DNA of 64,000 bases from CALBPI01 sp039700805 (GCA_039700805.1 JBCAZE010000003.1:6112-70111), one strand, 5' to 3'; positions 27,387 to 36,147 are shown, numbered from the stretch's first letter. Program-made: numbers and translations. Notes: generated by a model not told the origin, from the sequence alone.

Positions 27387-28132
27387 AAAACGGGACCAAT
27401 GCCGCGACCATCGAAGCGCATGACGAACTGCTAGACCCAATGGCGTTTGCCATGAAGCATTCGAGCGGTAGACGGAGAAATCGCTTCACGCGCAAAGTGT
27501 TTCTTGCCTTCTGGTGGTTGAATATTCGCGTGCAGCGCGCCCTGAAGCGGTGTATCGACTTTCTAGGCGCAGCGGTAGGACTATTGCTGCTCTCGCCTTT
27601 GCTGATCATTGTCGCAATCTGCATCAAACTAGATTCGCGTGGCCCCGTGTTTTACTCGCAGATTCGAGTCGGCGAACGTGGAAAGACATTTCGTATGTAC
27701 AAGTTTCGCTCGATGCGCACAGATGCCGACGAAGTTCGTGCCGAGCTCGAAGCTGCGAACGAAAGTGCCGATGGCGTCATCTTCAAAATGAAAGAGGACC
27801 CGCGTGTCACTCGACTTGGGCGGTTCATACGCCGATTCTCGATCGATGAACTTCCGCAGCTCTACAACATCCTCCGTGGCGATATGGCAATCGTTGGACC
27901 AAGACCCGCATTGCCATCGGAAGTCGCACAATACGACATCCAAGCCCGCAAGCGACTGCAAACCAAGCCGGGCCTGACATGCATCTGGCAAGTCAGCGGC
28001 CGCTCGAATCTGTCCTTCTCTCAGCAGATTGATCTCGATATCGAATACTTGAGTTCGAAGTCGACGAAAAAGGACATCGAGCTCATCGCAAAAACCATCC
28101 CGGCGGTGATTGATAGCGACGGGGCGTACTAG
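27383..28132 (+). CDS. Polyprenyl-phosphate sugar-1-phosphate transferase (initiating enzyme)
   Basis: A 249-residue monotopic membrane enzyme of the WcaJ/ExoY family that loads the first sugar phosphate on undecaprenyl phosphate. It has one hydrophobic segment (AAVGLLLLSPLLIIVAICI) and the family core: GPVFYSQIRVGERGKTFRMY, KFRSMRTDAD, FSIDELPQLYNILRGDM, VGPRPALPSEV and KPGLTCIWQVSGRSN. The extra N-terminal helices of full WcaJ are missing, so it is a minimal ExoY-type. Its start lies inside the stop of the kinase gene, placing polymer initiation under the same transcript as the NO sensor. Confidence 0.93.
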   Translation: MKNGTNAATIEAHDELLDPMAFAMKHSSGRRRNRFTRKVFLAFWWLNIRVQRALKRCIDFLGAAVGLLLLSPLLIIVAICIKLDSRGPVFYSQIRVGERGKTFRMYKFRSMRTDADEVRAELEAANESADGVIFKMKEDPRVTRLGRFIRRFSIDELPQLYNILRGDMAIVGPRPALPSEVAQYDIQARKRLQTKPGLTCIWQVSGRSNLSFSQQIDLDIEYLSSKSTKKDIELIAKTIPAVIDSDGAY

Positions 28133-29088
28133 TGAGCGGTACGCAGATAGAGCCACCGATTGCTGTGATCGGCTTTAGCAACCTTGGATCACCGATAGAG
28201 GAAGCTTGGCCATCGACCCACCGGGCGCTACTGCCGATAGCGGGGCAACCGGTGATCGTCCGACTGATGCAGCAATTGAGCGCCCAAGGCATCTCGCATT
28301 TACGAATCGCGGGCTCTATTCAGCAGGTCGCTGTCAAACAGCGAATCGGTGATGGTTCTGAGTGGGGACTAAAGGTGCGCTACTCGGACTTGCACGGCGC
28401 TGACCTTCGCAGCCAAACGCTTCTGGAGAGAGGTCGATGCTTATACCTCGCAGGCGACGTGCTGCACGCCGGACGGTTCGAATCGTCGGGCGCTCTGGGC
28501 CGCATGGAAACGACGAAACGACTGTCGGCTGTGGAAGAAGAGTCGAGTCTCTGGGCGTTGGATGTAAACGGTGAACAACGATTGCGACTCAGCCCCGTTC
28601 GCAACGAGGCAACGGCAAGCCTGCGATTGGCGGACGCCGGCAGTTTCCATCGGGCAAACCTCGCGGCCGTCAAAGGCTTAATCAACAACATCAACATTCC
28701 AGGTCGTCAAATGCGCTCGGGCGTGTGGGAAGACTGGTCTACCGACGTCGCCGACGATGCGCATATCGGCGACCGAGTCGTTATTGGCAAACACTGTTCG
28801 ATCGGCAGTGGTGTGAAACTGCATTCCGATGTGATCGTTGGCAACGGCTGCATCATCATGAAGCACGCCCAGCTCAAGAATGTAACGCTACTGCCCAATA
28901 CCTACATTGGTTCAGACGTGCGATTGCGCGATGCCATCGTCAGCCCGATTGGCATTTTCGACTTTGGTGACCACTACTGGCCAATTGGTAATGAACATCT
29001 CATCAGTCGCTCTCGCAGCAACCAAGAGGCTGCGACGGGTATTCCGAGCGAACACCTGAACCTAACCGAAAAGGAATTGCGCACCTAA
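28132..29088 (+). CDS. Degenerate sugar nucleotidyltransferase with left-handed beta-helix
   Basis: A 318-residue protein shaped like a mannose-1-phosphate guanylyltransferase. The N-terminal nucleotidyltransferase-like part has STHRALLPIAGQPVIVRLM in place of the usual PKALLP motif. The GxGTR loop is lost (GFSNLGSPIEE), and a possible metal aspartate remains in YLAGDVLH. The C-terminal third has hexapeptide repeats (AHIGDRVVIGKHCSIGSGV, VIVGNGCI). With the catalytic Lys replaced by Arg it may be a regulatory or scaffold subunit rather than an enzyme. GTG start sharing a base with the previous TAG. Confidence 0.65.
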   Translation: MSGTQIEPPIAVIGFSNLGSPIEEAWPSTHRALLPIAGQPVIVRLMQQLSAQGISHLRIAGSIQQVAVKQRIGDGSEWGLKVRYSDLHGADLRSQTLLERGRCLYLAGDVLHAGRFESSGALGRMETTKRLSAVEEESSLWALDVNGEQRLRLSPVRNEATASLRLADAGSFHRANLAAVKGLINNINIPGRQMRSGVWEDWSTDVADDAHIGDRVVIGKHCSIGSGVKLHSDVIVGNGCIIMKHAQLKNVTLLPNTYIGSDVRLRDAIVSPIGIFDFGDHYWPIGNEHLISRSRSNQEAATGIPSEHLNLTEKELRT

Positions 29089-29110
29089 CGCCGCGCATAC
29101 GGAGCAAACC

Positions 29111-30334
29111 ATGAAAGTTGCGATTATCCACGATTGGTGCGTTGTCTACGGCGGTGCGGAACGCGTCCTCGAACACATTATCGACTGCTATCCGCAGGCT
29201 GACATCTTTTCTCTTATCGACAAAGTCCCCGAGGAACAGCGTCACTTCTTGCGAGGAAAAACGGTCAATACCAGTTTCTTGCAGCGAATTCCGAAAATCG
29301 AAAAACTGTATCGAAAGCTGCTGTTTTTGATGCCGTACGCAATCGAGCAATTCGATCTTACGGAGTATGACCTCGTGATCTCGTCAAGCTACTGCGTGGC
29401 AAAGGGCGTTCTGACGGGTCCAAACCAACTGCATGTCAGCTACTGCCATTCCCCAATGCGCTATGCATGGGATCACTATCATGAATACTTGCACGAAATG
29501 AACCTCGGCAATGGACCTATCGGACTCTTCGCTAAGAGAACACTCCATAAGATTCGGGACTGGGATGTTCGGTCCTCCAATACTGTCGATCGCTTTGTTG
29601 CCAATTCAAGCTTCGTTAACGCGCGCATCAAAAAATTCTATCGCCGAGACAGCGATATCGTGTTCCCGCCGGTGGAAACGTCAATCTTCGAGGTGCAACA
29701 CCACAAAGAGGACTATTACGTCACGGCGGGTCGATTCGTGCCCTTCAAACGGCTCGATTTGGTTGTGGATGCGTTCCGAGAAATGCCAGACAAGAAGTTA
29801 ATCGTTGTCGGCGACGGACCCGACCGCGGCAAGCTCGAATCAAAGGCTGGGTCGAACGTCACATTCACTGGTTTCTTGTCGGCACCCGAAGTCGCGAATT
29901 ATCTCGGACGTGCAAAGGCGTTCCTCTTTCCCTCAGAGGAAGACTTTGGCATCGTGCCCGTAGAGGCTCAGGCTTCGGGAACGCCAGTCATTGCCTTTGG
30001 GTCTGGTGGCGCGCTCGAAACAGTTGTCAGTCCGGAGCAGGCTAAGCGCACACAGTCTCAACCCACCGGCTTGTTCTTCAACCGACAAACGCCAGGCGCC
30101 ATCGTCGACGCTGTCAAACGCTTCGAAGATAACATCTCGATCTTCGAGCCGGCGGCGATTAGCCGTCACGCCAGCAGCTTTGCACCGAGCGCCTTCAAAG
30201 AAGCGCTCCTCGCGAGTGTTGCACGCGCGTGGCAGGAAAAAGCATACCGACCCAACATTCCACCGACGGGTTCTGACAACAACTGGTCTACGGAGATAAC
30301 CGACGCTCGTGATTCACTATCCAATGTCGGCTGA
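29111..30334 (+). CDS. Glycosyltransferase family 4, GumH/mannosyltransferase-like
   Basis: A 407-residue GT-B enzyme. N-terminal VAIIHDWCVVYGGAERVLEH and YCHSPMRYAWDHYHEYL are characteristic of GDP-mannose-dependent alpha-mannosyltransferases related to GumH. The donor site shows YYVTAGRFVPFKRLDLVVDA, VGDGPDRGKLE and FLFPSEEDFGIVPVEAQASG with the E-x7-E motif (EDFGIVPVE). SD GGAGCAAACC precedes the ATG. It is last in the plus arm and is convergent with the cytochrome gene. Confidence 0.9.
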   Translation: MKVAIIHDWCVVYGGAERVLEHIIDCYPQADIFSLIDKVPEEQRHFLRGKTVNTSFLQRIPKIEKLYRKLLFLMPYAIEQFDLTEYDLVISSSYCVAKGVLTGPNQLHVSYCHSPMRYAWDHYHEYLHEMNLGNGPIGLFAKRTLHKIRDWDVRSSNTVDRFVANSSFVNARIKKFYRRDSDIVFPPVETSIFEVQHHKEDYYVTAGRFVPFKRLDLVVDAFREMPDKKLIVVGDGPDRGKLESKAGSNVTFTGFLSAPEVANYLGRAKAFLFPSEEDFGIVPVEAQASGTPVIAFGSGGALETVVSPEQAKRTQSQPTGLFFNRQTPGAIVDAVKRFEDNISIFEPAAISRHASSFAPSAFKEALLASVARAWQEKAYRPNIPPTGSDNNWSTEITDARDSLSNVG

Positions 30335-30351
30335 GACCAAAACGCGTATCA

Positions 30352-31503
30352 TCAAGATGGATCTTCAAGTTCACTGCAAGCTCGCGGCATCGCATTGATC
30401 CACGCTGCAATGAGCGACACCCCATCGTTATGAGCGATAGCTCGACCGAGTTCCGGCATCATGACCGCCGGATCGTCGGATGCCATGCGATACGTGAAGA
30501 TCGATGCATCCGCATCTCCAGGGACGATGTCATAGCGGCGATCACCGGTGCCCGTTCCAGCCGCGATCGGCGGTTTGCACAAACCTAGCTGAACGCCGTG
30601 CGGCGTCGTCGCCTCGAGATGCAATCCCGAGGTGTCGGCGGCGCCTTGCGCGTTGTGACAATGCGCGCAGTTGATATCCAAGTAAGCCCTAGCGCGCCTA
30701 TCCAATGGCGCAGTCTGATCATCCCATGCGGCATTCGCAGGGATCTCGTTGTCCGGCGGTAGTCCTTTCAGCATACCGACAGACGCCCAATACTGGAGCT
30801 GATTGGGCATACCGTCGAATAACGTGGACTCACGATTCAGATGTCGTGCCTTCGGCCCGATCGGGAGCAGTTTGCGACTCGTCGCATTGGTGGCATGACA
30901 ACCAGCGCACTGATTAACGTTCGGCACAAGGTAGTTGAACGGCTGTTCATCCTCTTGAGATATCAAGCGAAGGGGCTTGATGGCGCCTGCACGCTTCAAC
31001 ACAGCTTCGGTCTGTTCCTCATTCCAAACGTAAGGCAACGCGACCCAACCTTCTGCACGATGGACAAGGATCCGCGTTTCGATCAGTCTCACTGACGTTA
31101 GGTCGAAGCCATCGGCAAGCCGTTTGGGTGTATCGTCGACGCCGACGGTAACGCGATGCCCAGCGGCATCCTCGCTCGGGTAGTAAAACGTCTTCGAGAT
31201 GATCGTGCCTACAGGAAAATCGAACGTTTCTGTCGGTGAGTATTCGGCGGCTAAACCATCAGGCAACGTGATTGTTCGAAGCTTATGAGCGTAGTCAGAA
31301 AACAGTGGTGAGTTCAGTTCGTAAGCAACAACACGTTCGTTGAGCACCAATTGATTTGAAGATAAGCGAAACAGCTGCCACGCACTTAGGCGTGTCGGGT
31401 TGTCAATCGCATGGAACATCGGCGCCACAGGCGACCGGCCGCCGCACGAAAGCAACGCGAGCGAAAGCATCACTATCAGAGAGCGCTTTAGAGAACCCAA
31501 CAC
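30352..31503 (-). CDS. Diheme c-type cytochrome lipoprotein, SO_2930 family
   Basis: A 383-residue exported protein with lipobox LLSC near residue 20. Two heme-binding CxxCH motifs are visible: CAGCH at about residue 200 and CAHCH at about 277. The surrounding sequence (RLSAWQLF, ELNSPLFSDYAHKLR, PVGTIISKTFYYP, GPKARHLN) fits the family annotated as SO_2930-like diheme cytochrome. These genes regularly sit beside a parallel beta-helix protein, as here. Electron partner unknown. The GTG start shares a base with the upstream TAG stop. Confidence 0.85.
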   Translation of the reverse strand: MLGSLKRSLIVMLSLALLSCGGRSPVAPMFHAIDNPTRLSAWQLFRLSSNQLVLNERVVAYELNSPLFSDYAHKLRTITLPDGLAAEYSPTETFDFPVGTIISKTFYYPSEDAAGHRVTVGVDDTPKRLADGFDLTSVRLIETRILVHRAEGWVALPYVWNEEQTEAVLKRAGAIKPLRLISQEDEQPFNYLVPNVNQCAGCHATNATSRKLLPIGPKARHLNRESTLFDGMPNQLQYWASVGMLKGLPPDNEIPANAAWDDQTAPLDRRARAYLDINCAHCHNAQGAADTSGLHLEATTPHGVQLGLCKPPIAAGTGTGDRRYDIVPGDADASIFTYRMASDDPAVMMPELGRAIAHNDGVSLIAAWINAMPRACSELEDPS

Positions 31504-32735
31504 TATCCCGTCTCGAGTGACACCGCGGGAAGCTTCGGCAAGACGCAGCGATGACGATCGGTGTCTTCTTGCGGGTTCTTGTAACCGCCTGGGCCGTCCG
31601 CATTCAACACAGCACTATCGCCATTGCTGACACAAATTCTTGATGCCAGCGGCATCACGCCATCGACGAGTTTCTCCTCGTTCTGAAAACCGTCCCAAAC
31701 AACGTCGGGGAACGCACCACCGAATCCGTAAACAGCAAGTTTCAGCGCCTTCAGATCAAGGCCATCGGGTGATTCGCCACCCCCATCGAAACGATTGTCA
31801 TAGATATAGATACCTTCGGGATAAGGATCGTAGCTATCGACGGTATCTCCCTCACTGTAGTTGGTTGAGTAGACACTAGAGACGATGACATTCGCTGTGT
31901 TGTTGTTGCGTACATCGTTCTCAAAGATCTCAACGCGATCGTTGGAATTGATGACAATGCCAGAGCCGGCCGGCACGCTCGCCACCGGCGTACCTTTGTG
32001 TCCGAAGTTGTCGGTATTGTTATCAACAACGGTGTTGTTAAAAACACGGGTATTGCGACCTTCCTGTGGCAAGTTCGGCATATTGAAAACCAGAATCCCG
32101 CCGGTGTTATTAACCGCAGTGTTCTCATAGACATCGGCGTTGATCGTGTTTTCGATCTCGATACCTGCCACATTAAATTCGGCGCGGTTACGCCGCACAA
32201 TCACGTTGTTTGATTGTCCGATATACAAACCGGCATCGGAGGCGCCAATCGCGACGTTGTCTTCCATCAACACATTGGTTGTCTGCACTGGATAGATCCC
32301 GTACGCACCGTTGCTGGTCTTGTGCCCGCCGGTCCATTCGGTTCGAATACCGCGAATAACGATATTGTCGCCCTCAGTGATCTTGAGCGCATCGCCTTTG
32401 GTATCTTCGATAGCAAGATGCTCGATCGTAAAATCATTGGCGGTCACTAGCAGACCTTCGGCACCAGCAACTTGGCCCTTAAACGAGAGGATCGTTTTGT
32501 CCATACCGGCGCCCCGGATGGTCACGCCATCGACCGCCAGGCTTAAAGACCGGTCGAACAAAAACACACCCTCTGGGATGTTGATAACCGAACCCGGTGT
32601 GGCGTCAAGCAACTGAAGCTGCAGTGTTTCCTGATAGCTCGTATCAACTGCCGCAGTACTTGTATCCTCGTCGGACGAACAGCCGGTTAGCGCCGAGAGA
32701 ATGATCGCAGCGCCAGCAAGACGTTCGAAATGCAT
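31503..32735 (-). CDS. Parallel beta-helix repeat lipoprotein
   Basis: A 410-residue exported lipoprotein (lipobox LTGC, Cys about residue 19). The body is a right-handed parallel beta-helix of NosD/pectate-lyase type: repeated turns with IRGAGMDKT, FTIEHLAIEDT, VLMEDNVAIGASDAGLYIGQ and VFNNTVVDNN. Asparagine ladders are evident. It pairs with the diheme cytochrome gene downstream through a TAGTG overlap, so the two are probably co-produced and co-localised in the envelope. Ligand (polysaccharide or a metal/heme delivery role) is unknown. Confidence 0.85.
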   Translation of the reverse strand: MHFERLAGAAIILSALTGCSSDEDTSTAAVDTSYQETLQLQLLDATPGSVINIPEGVFLFDRSLSLAVDGVTIRGAGMDKTILSFKGQVAGAEGLLVTANDFTIEHLAIEDTKGDALKITEGDNIVIRGIRTEWTGGHKTSNGAYGIYPVQTTNVLMEDNVAIGASDAGLYIGQSNNVIVRRNRAEFNVAGIEIENTINADVYENTAVNNTGGILVFNMPNLPQEGRNTRVFNNTVVDNNTDNFGHKGTPVASVPAGSGIVINSNDRVEIFENDVRNNNTANVIVSSVYSTNYSEGDTVDSYDPYPEGIYIYDNRFDGGGESPDGLDLKALKLAVYGFGGAFPDVVWDGFQNEEKLVDGVMPLASRICVSNGDSAVLNADGPGGYKNPQEDTDRHRCVLPKLPAVSLETG

Positions 32736-32880
32736 GGTAGTCCCCCTTCACCATGATATGTGTGATCTAAGATTAGCAGGAGTGCTTACCGAATGCTCCG
32801 GCGGAACGCGCTTTTGCGGTGCGGGGCGTGGGCGCGCCCTACGATCGAGAGCGCGCCCGCATGCAGTCAGTGAATCAGCG

Positions 32881-34260
32881 TCATACGTGGGCTTGCAACC
32901 GTGCCCTGATGTCGTCGAACGTGTCGTCAATCAACAACTCACCATCGCGGAACACGGGTCTCAGCAAGTTCCCACCCGCCGGCGCATCCGCTTCGCGCAC
33001 TGTCATAAAGGCGCCTTTTGACGCGACCAATGCGAGCCGACCGCGTTTGGAACGTTTCCCTTTGTCCGTGACGGGATCCTTGTAGACATCCGACCATTGT
33101 CCATCGACGCGAATGGCGGAGGCTTTCATTGCGAACTTCATCGTGTCGCGATTGACGTTTTGCAGGAGTTCGCCGCCCATACCAAAAGCGACGTTGTCCG
33201 CACTGAACCGATGAATCTTCATGACCGCCAGGATCTGCCGAATTTGTGCGGGACTGATGCCGTCGCCTTGTATCACGCGAACGTAGTCGGGCAAAACGAG
33301 ATAGCCTTTGCTGTTTTCGCGATAGCCGAATCGGTCCATCAGTTTTCGGATCGACTCACAGACAATGTCAGCCGGATCACCGCTGTCCGGACGGATGACG
33401 ACAGTGCCACCGTTGTTGATGACGGCGTCTTTGAGTTCGCCACCCCACAAGTGCTCGATGGCGTGAAACAGATCATACGAATCGCTAACGATGGCGACCG
33501 TCTTCTCTGGACCAGCGAATTGCTGCAACATGTTGCGATACGCATCGAGCTCTCGTTCCTGGCCCCAGCAGGTGATGGTGGAGTGTTCTGCAGCGGGTAT
33601 CGAGAAACCCGGCATTTCAGCAGCGTAGTACCGACGTAAGGCAGTGATACCGTTGATGGTATCTGTACCCATGAACGAAAGTAGGTGAGCGGCACCGCCA
33701 GCCTCAGCAGACTCCATAGAGCTCACACCACGAGCACCGAAATCGTGAAGTTTGAACTCAATGCCGTCCAGCGAATCAGCCGTCTCCAACATAGCTCGCT
33801 TGATCGTCTCCCGACACTCGAACGATCGCGTCGCTATCGTGGTGGGATACCAGATCGCGCGTAACATCGCGGTTTCGATATAACTCGTTAACCATGGCAC
33901 GGCAGGGTCAGTGTTTCTCACTTGGACCATGACGTTGGACACAGGCATACGCGTTCCCTCGGGTACCGCCTCGACTTCTAACGGCAGTCGCCCACCATGG
34001 GCATCGAGAATATGCAGCCATCCGGCGCGATTAAACGGCAGACCATGAGCGCTTAACACCGCCTCGGCTTCCTCAATGTGCTCGCGAGTGATGGGCTGAG
34101 ATAAGTAGCGCTTCAGGAACATCTGCAAACCGAAGAAAACACTCTCTTCGTACTCACCACCTCGAGATTCGATGTAGCTGGAGACAAATTCCGCACCCGG
34201 CGGATATTGCAGATAGTGCGACGCCTTGTAGGAATCAATATTTAGGATTGGATTGATCAT
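32881..34260 (-). CDS. nadV: Nicotinamide phosphoribosyltransferase (NAMPT-like)
   Basis: Makes NMN from nicotinamide and PRPP, letting the cell recycle NAD without deamidation. The 459-residue sequence matches NadV/NAMPT: LNIDSYKASHYLQYPPG at the N-terminus, FFGLQMFLKRYL, KLHDFGARGVSSMESAEAGG, HSTITCWG, then VSDSYDLFHAIEHLWG, VVIRPDSGDP and FGMGGELL. The ATG at 34260 is preceded by GTG at 34263; AGGAGGAGC lies upstream of both. It follows the nadM-Nudix gene with a 60-base gap containing a hairpin. Confidence 0.93.
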   Translation of the reverse strand: MINPILNIDSYKASHYLQYPPGAEFVSSYIESRGGEYEESVFFGLQMFLKRYLSQPITREHIEEAEAVLSAHGLPFNRAGWLHILDAHGGRLPLEVEAVPEGTRMPVSNVMVQVRNTDPAVPWLTSYIETAMLRAIWYPTTIATRSFECRETIKRAMLETADSLDGIEFKLHDFGARGVSSMESAEAGGAAHLLSFMGTDTINGITALRRYYAAEMPGFSIPAAEHSTITCWGQERELDAYRNMLQQFAGPEKTVAIVSDSYDLFHAIEHLWGGELKDAVINNGGTVVIRPDSGDPADIVCESIRKLMDRFGYRENSKGYLVLPDYVRVIQGDGISPAQIRQILAVMKIHRFSADNVAFGMGGELLQNVNRDTMKFAMKASAIRVDGQWSDVYKDPVTDKGKRSKRGRLALVASKGAFMTVREADAPAGGNLLRPVFRDGELLIDDTFDDIRARLQAHV

Positions 34261-34285
34261 CACTGGAGCTCCTCCTGTGAAAAAG

Positions 34286-34310
34286 AGAATGCGGGTCTTT
34301 CCTGCATTCT
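34286..34310 (-). terminator. Intercistronic hairpin between nadM-Nudix and nadV genes
   Basis: On the minus strand, AGAATGC / GCATTCT arms enclose an 11-base loop and are followed by CTTTTTC. This resembles a weak terminator or processing site between the two NAD salvage genes. Read-through would still be needed unless nadV has its own promoter. Confidence 0.4.
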
Positions 34311-34323
34311 TGTGATGCCCTGA

Positions 34324-35400
34324 TCAGACTGTTTGTCCGATCATGGACTGAATAATGAAATAGTGATCCTCGAACATCCGTTGCGGATCCAGTGCAGCTA
34401 GCGGCACCCAAAATGCACGGCGTGCATCATCCCCGCCCTGGACTTTGGGCAAGCTGGGTTCGGCGCGCAGCTGAATGTGAAAGGCATGTGTCACCGTGCG
34501 ACCTCGCGCCGAGCGATGCGGATCATCGAACACCGATTGATTGACAATCGAGCCGGCGAGCACAGGCGCAGGCACCTTGATACGGGTTTCTTCTTTGAGC
34601 TCACGGAGCATCGATTCGACGATCGACTCATCAGAAGACAAAAACCCGCCCGGCAGCGCCCACTGGCCTTTTCCGGGTCTTGCGCGTCGCTCGACTAAGA
34701 GGATATGCCCGGATTGCACAACCAATGCGTCCACCGTCACGAACATCGGCTCATAGGGCGCAGCGTTCCACTGCGCCCGATACTTGGTGACGAAGTCGAA
34801 TTCATCGCGAAGCTCTGCAAACGCATCACTGCGGGTGTAGCTGTCGAGAAACGCGAGCACCTCTGGTGGTACGGTGTCTGCCACATTGGCAGCGACAGAG
34901 ACTCGCGCGTCTTCCCATTCGCCTTTGTCCGATTGAAAAATCGCCTGGCGAACCTCGGTCGCAGACACGTCGGCTAAGCCGGGGACATCAACCGAGGACC
35001 AATTCGGGAACAGTGATAGGTAGTATGAGGAATGGTCCTTTGCGTGGCCGATCAAACCGATTTTCGGATCACGGTGCGGCTGTGTGTGTCTCGCAGCCAC
35101 AATCCCCTGCACACTTTTTTGTACATTGGCGAGCCATAGGTCATCGTTGTATGTCGCATCCATGATTGGCGCGATGAAGACCCGTGCATTGTCCTCATCG
35201 CCGAGCGTGGCACGAATCATGCGCTCGCGCTCATCGAACGACCAAGGATTGCGAACACACGGCGGCCGGTGAGACGAGCCAACAAGTAGGATTACATTGG
35301 CGGATTCTTGCAGCGCTCGAGCGACGACACGTGCATGACCGTTATGGAAAGGCTGAAAACGGCCGATGAAGACCAGGAAGTCATATTGCTTTGTAGACAC
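34324..35400 (-). CDS. Bifunctional NMN adenylyltransferase / Nudix hydrolase
   Basis: A 358-residue fusion that converts NMN to NAD and carries an ADP-ribose-type Nudix domain. The adenylyltransferase part has FIGRFQPFHNGHARVV (the HxGH motif) and VSATEVRQAIF (the ISxTxxR motif). The Nudix part at about residues 215-350 has GGFLSSDESIVESMLRE followed by LKEETRI, an intact Nudix box except for a final Gly replaced by Arg. GTG start with AAGGAG six bases upstream. It is first gene of the operon running from the NrtR palindrome; its product's product, NAD, would be monitored by NrtR through ADP-ribose. Confidence 0.92.
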   Translation of the reverse strand: MSTKQYDFLVFIGRFQPFHNGHARVVARALQESANVILLVGSSHRPPCVRNPWSFDERERMIRATLGDEDNARVFIAPIMDATYNDDLWLANVQKSVQGIVAARHTQPHRDPKIGLIGHAKDHSSYYLSLFPNWSSVDVPGLADVSATEVRQAIFQSDKGEWEDARVSVAANVADTVPPEVLAFLDSYTRSDAFAELRDEFDFVTKYRAQWNAAPYEPMFVTVDALVVQSGHILLVERRARPGKGQWALPGGFLSSDESIVESMLRELKEETRIKVPAPVLAGSIVNQSVFDDPHRSARGRTVTHAFHIQLRAEPSLPKVQGGDDARRAFWVPLAALDPQRMFEDHYFIIQSMIGQTV

Positions 35401-35447
35401 AGTAAACTCCTTACTGCGAGGCGCGGTGGGATCTGTTACCGTTGCGC

Positions 35448-35472
35448 TAGTGGTGTATAATTTACACTACTA
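35448..35472. promoter_or_regulatory. NrtR operator palindrome
   Basis: A 25-bp palindrome with ten-base arms, TAGTGGTGTA / TACACTACTA, and one mismatch per arm, lies between the divergent nadM-Nudix and nrtR starts. Position and symmetry are those expected of an NrtR site controlling both transcripts. The assignment is inferred from context. Confidence 0.75.
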
Positions 35473-35501
35473 AAATATTTTTGCAAGATCCGAGAAGCCA
35501 A

Positions 35502-36143
35502 TTGGTTGAATATCCCTTTCCAAGACCCGCTGTCACCGTTGATACGATTGTGTTTCGCGTGACGGACGCCGTGCTCGAGGTATTGCTGATTCGGCGAGAC
35601 GCCTCACCTTTCGCTGGCAGTTGGGCACTACCTGGTGGCTTCGTGCATGAGGATGAACCGCTCGAGGCCACAGCGGCGCGGGTTCTCGGCGAGAAGGCCG
35701 GCGTTACGACCTATCATCTTGAACAACTCGGCACATTCGGTGCACCCGATCGGGATCCACGAGATCGTGTCATCAGTGTCGCTTATTTCGCCATCATCAA
35801 TGGTGATCCTGCGGTGGACAAGAACGCGGAGTGGTTCTCTGTCGACGACGTTCCGCCCACTGCCTTTGACCATGACCATATTATCGCCACGGCAATACAG
35901 CGTCTTCGCAGCAAATTGACGTACACCCGCATCGGCTTCGCGTTTGTGCCCGATGTATTCACGCTGCCACAACTGCAAAGGACATGGGAGGCCGTGCTTA
36001 AAGCGCCGCTTGATAAACGTAATTTCAGAAAAATGGTCATGGCGGACGGTCAAGTGATCGCCACCGGAGAAAAAACCCGTGGTGGCGCTCACCCGCCCGC
36101 GATGCTCTATCGGACGATACAACCGATCCGCGAAACCCAGTAG
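35502..36143 (+). CDS. nrtR: NrtR-type Nudix transcriptional repressor of NAD metabolism
   Basis: A 213-residue regulator: an N-terminal Nudix-like ADP-ribose sensor (RPAVTVDTIVF, GSWALPGGFVHEDEPLEAT) and a C-terminal winged helix (FVPDVFTLPQLQRTWEAVL, LDKRNFRKMV). The Nudix box is degraded (the RE pair reads RV, EE reads EK), as in NrtR proteins that bind but do not hydrolyse. Start taken as TTG at 35502, preceded by GAGAAG; a TTG at 35481 has no Shine-Dalgarno. The gene is divergent from the NAD salvage operon and lies beside the palindrome. Confidence 0.9.
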   Translation: MVEYPFPRPAVTVDTIVFRVTDAVLEVLLIRRDASPFAGSWALPGGFVHEDEPLEATAARVLGEKAGVTTYHLEQLGTFGAPDRDPRDRVISVAYFAIINGDPAVDKNAEWFSVDDVPPTAFDHDHIIATAIQRLRSKLTYTRIGFAFVPDVFTLPQLQRTWEAVLKAPLDKRNFRKMVMADGQVIATGEKTRGGAHPPAMLYRTIQPIRETQ

Positions 36144-36147
36144 TCGC

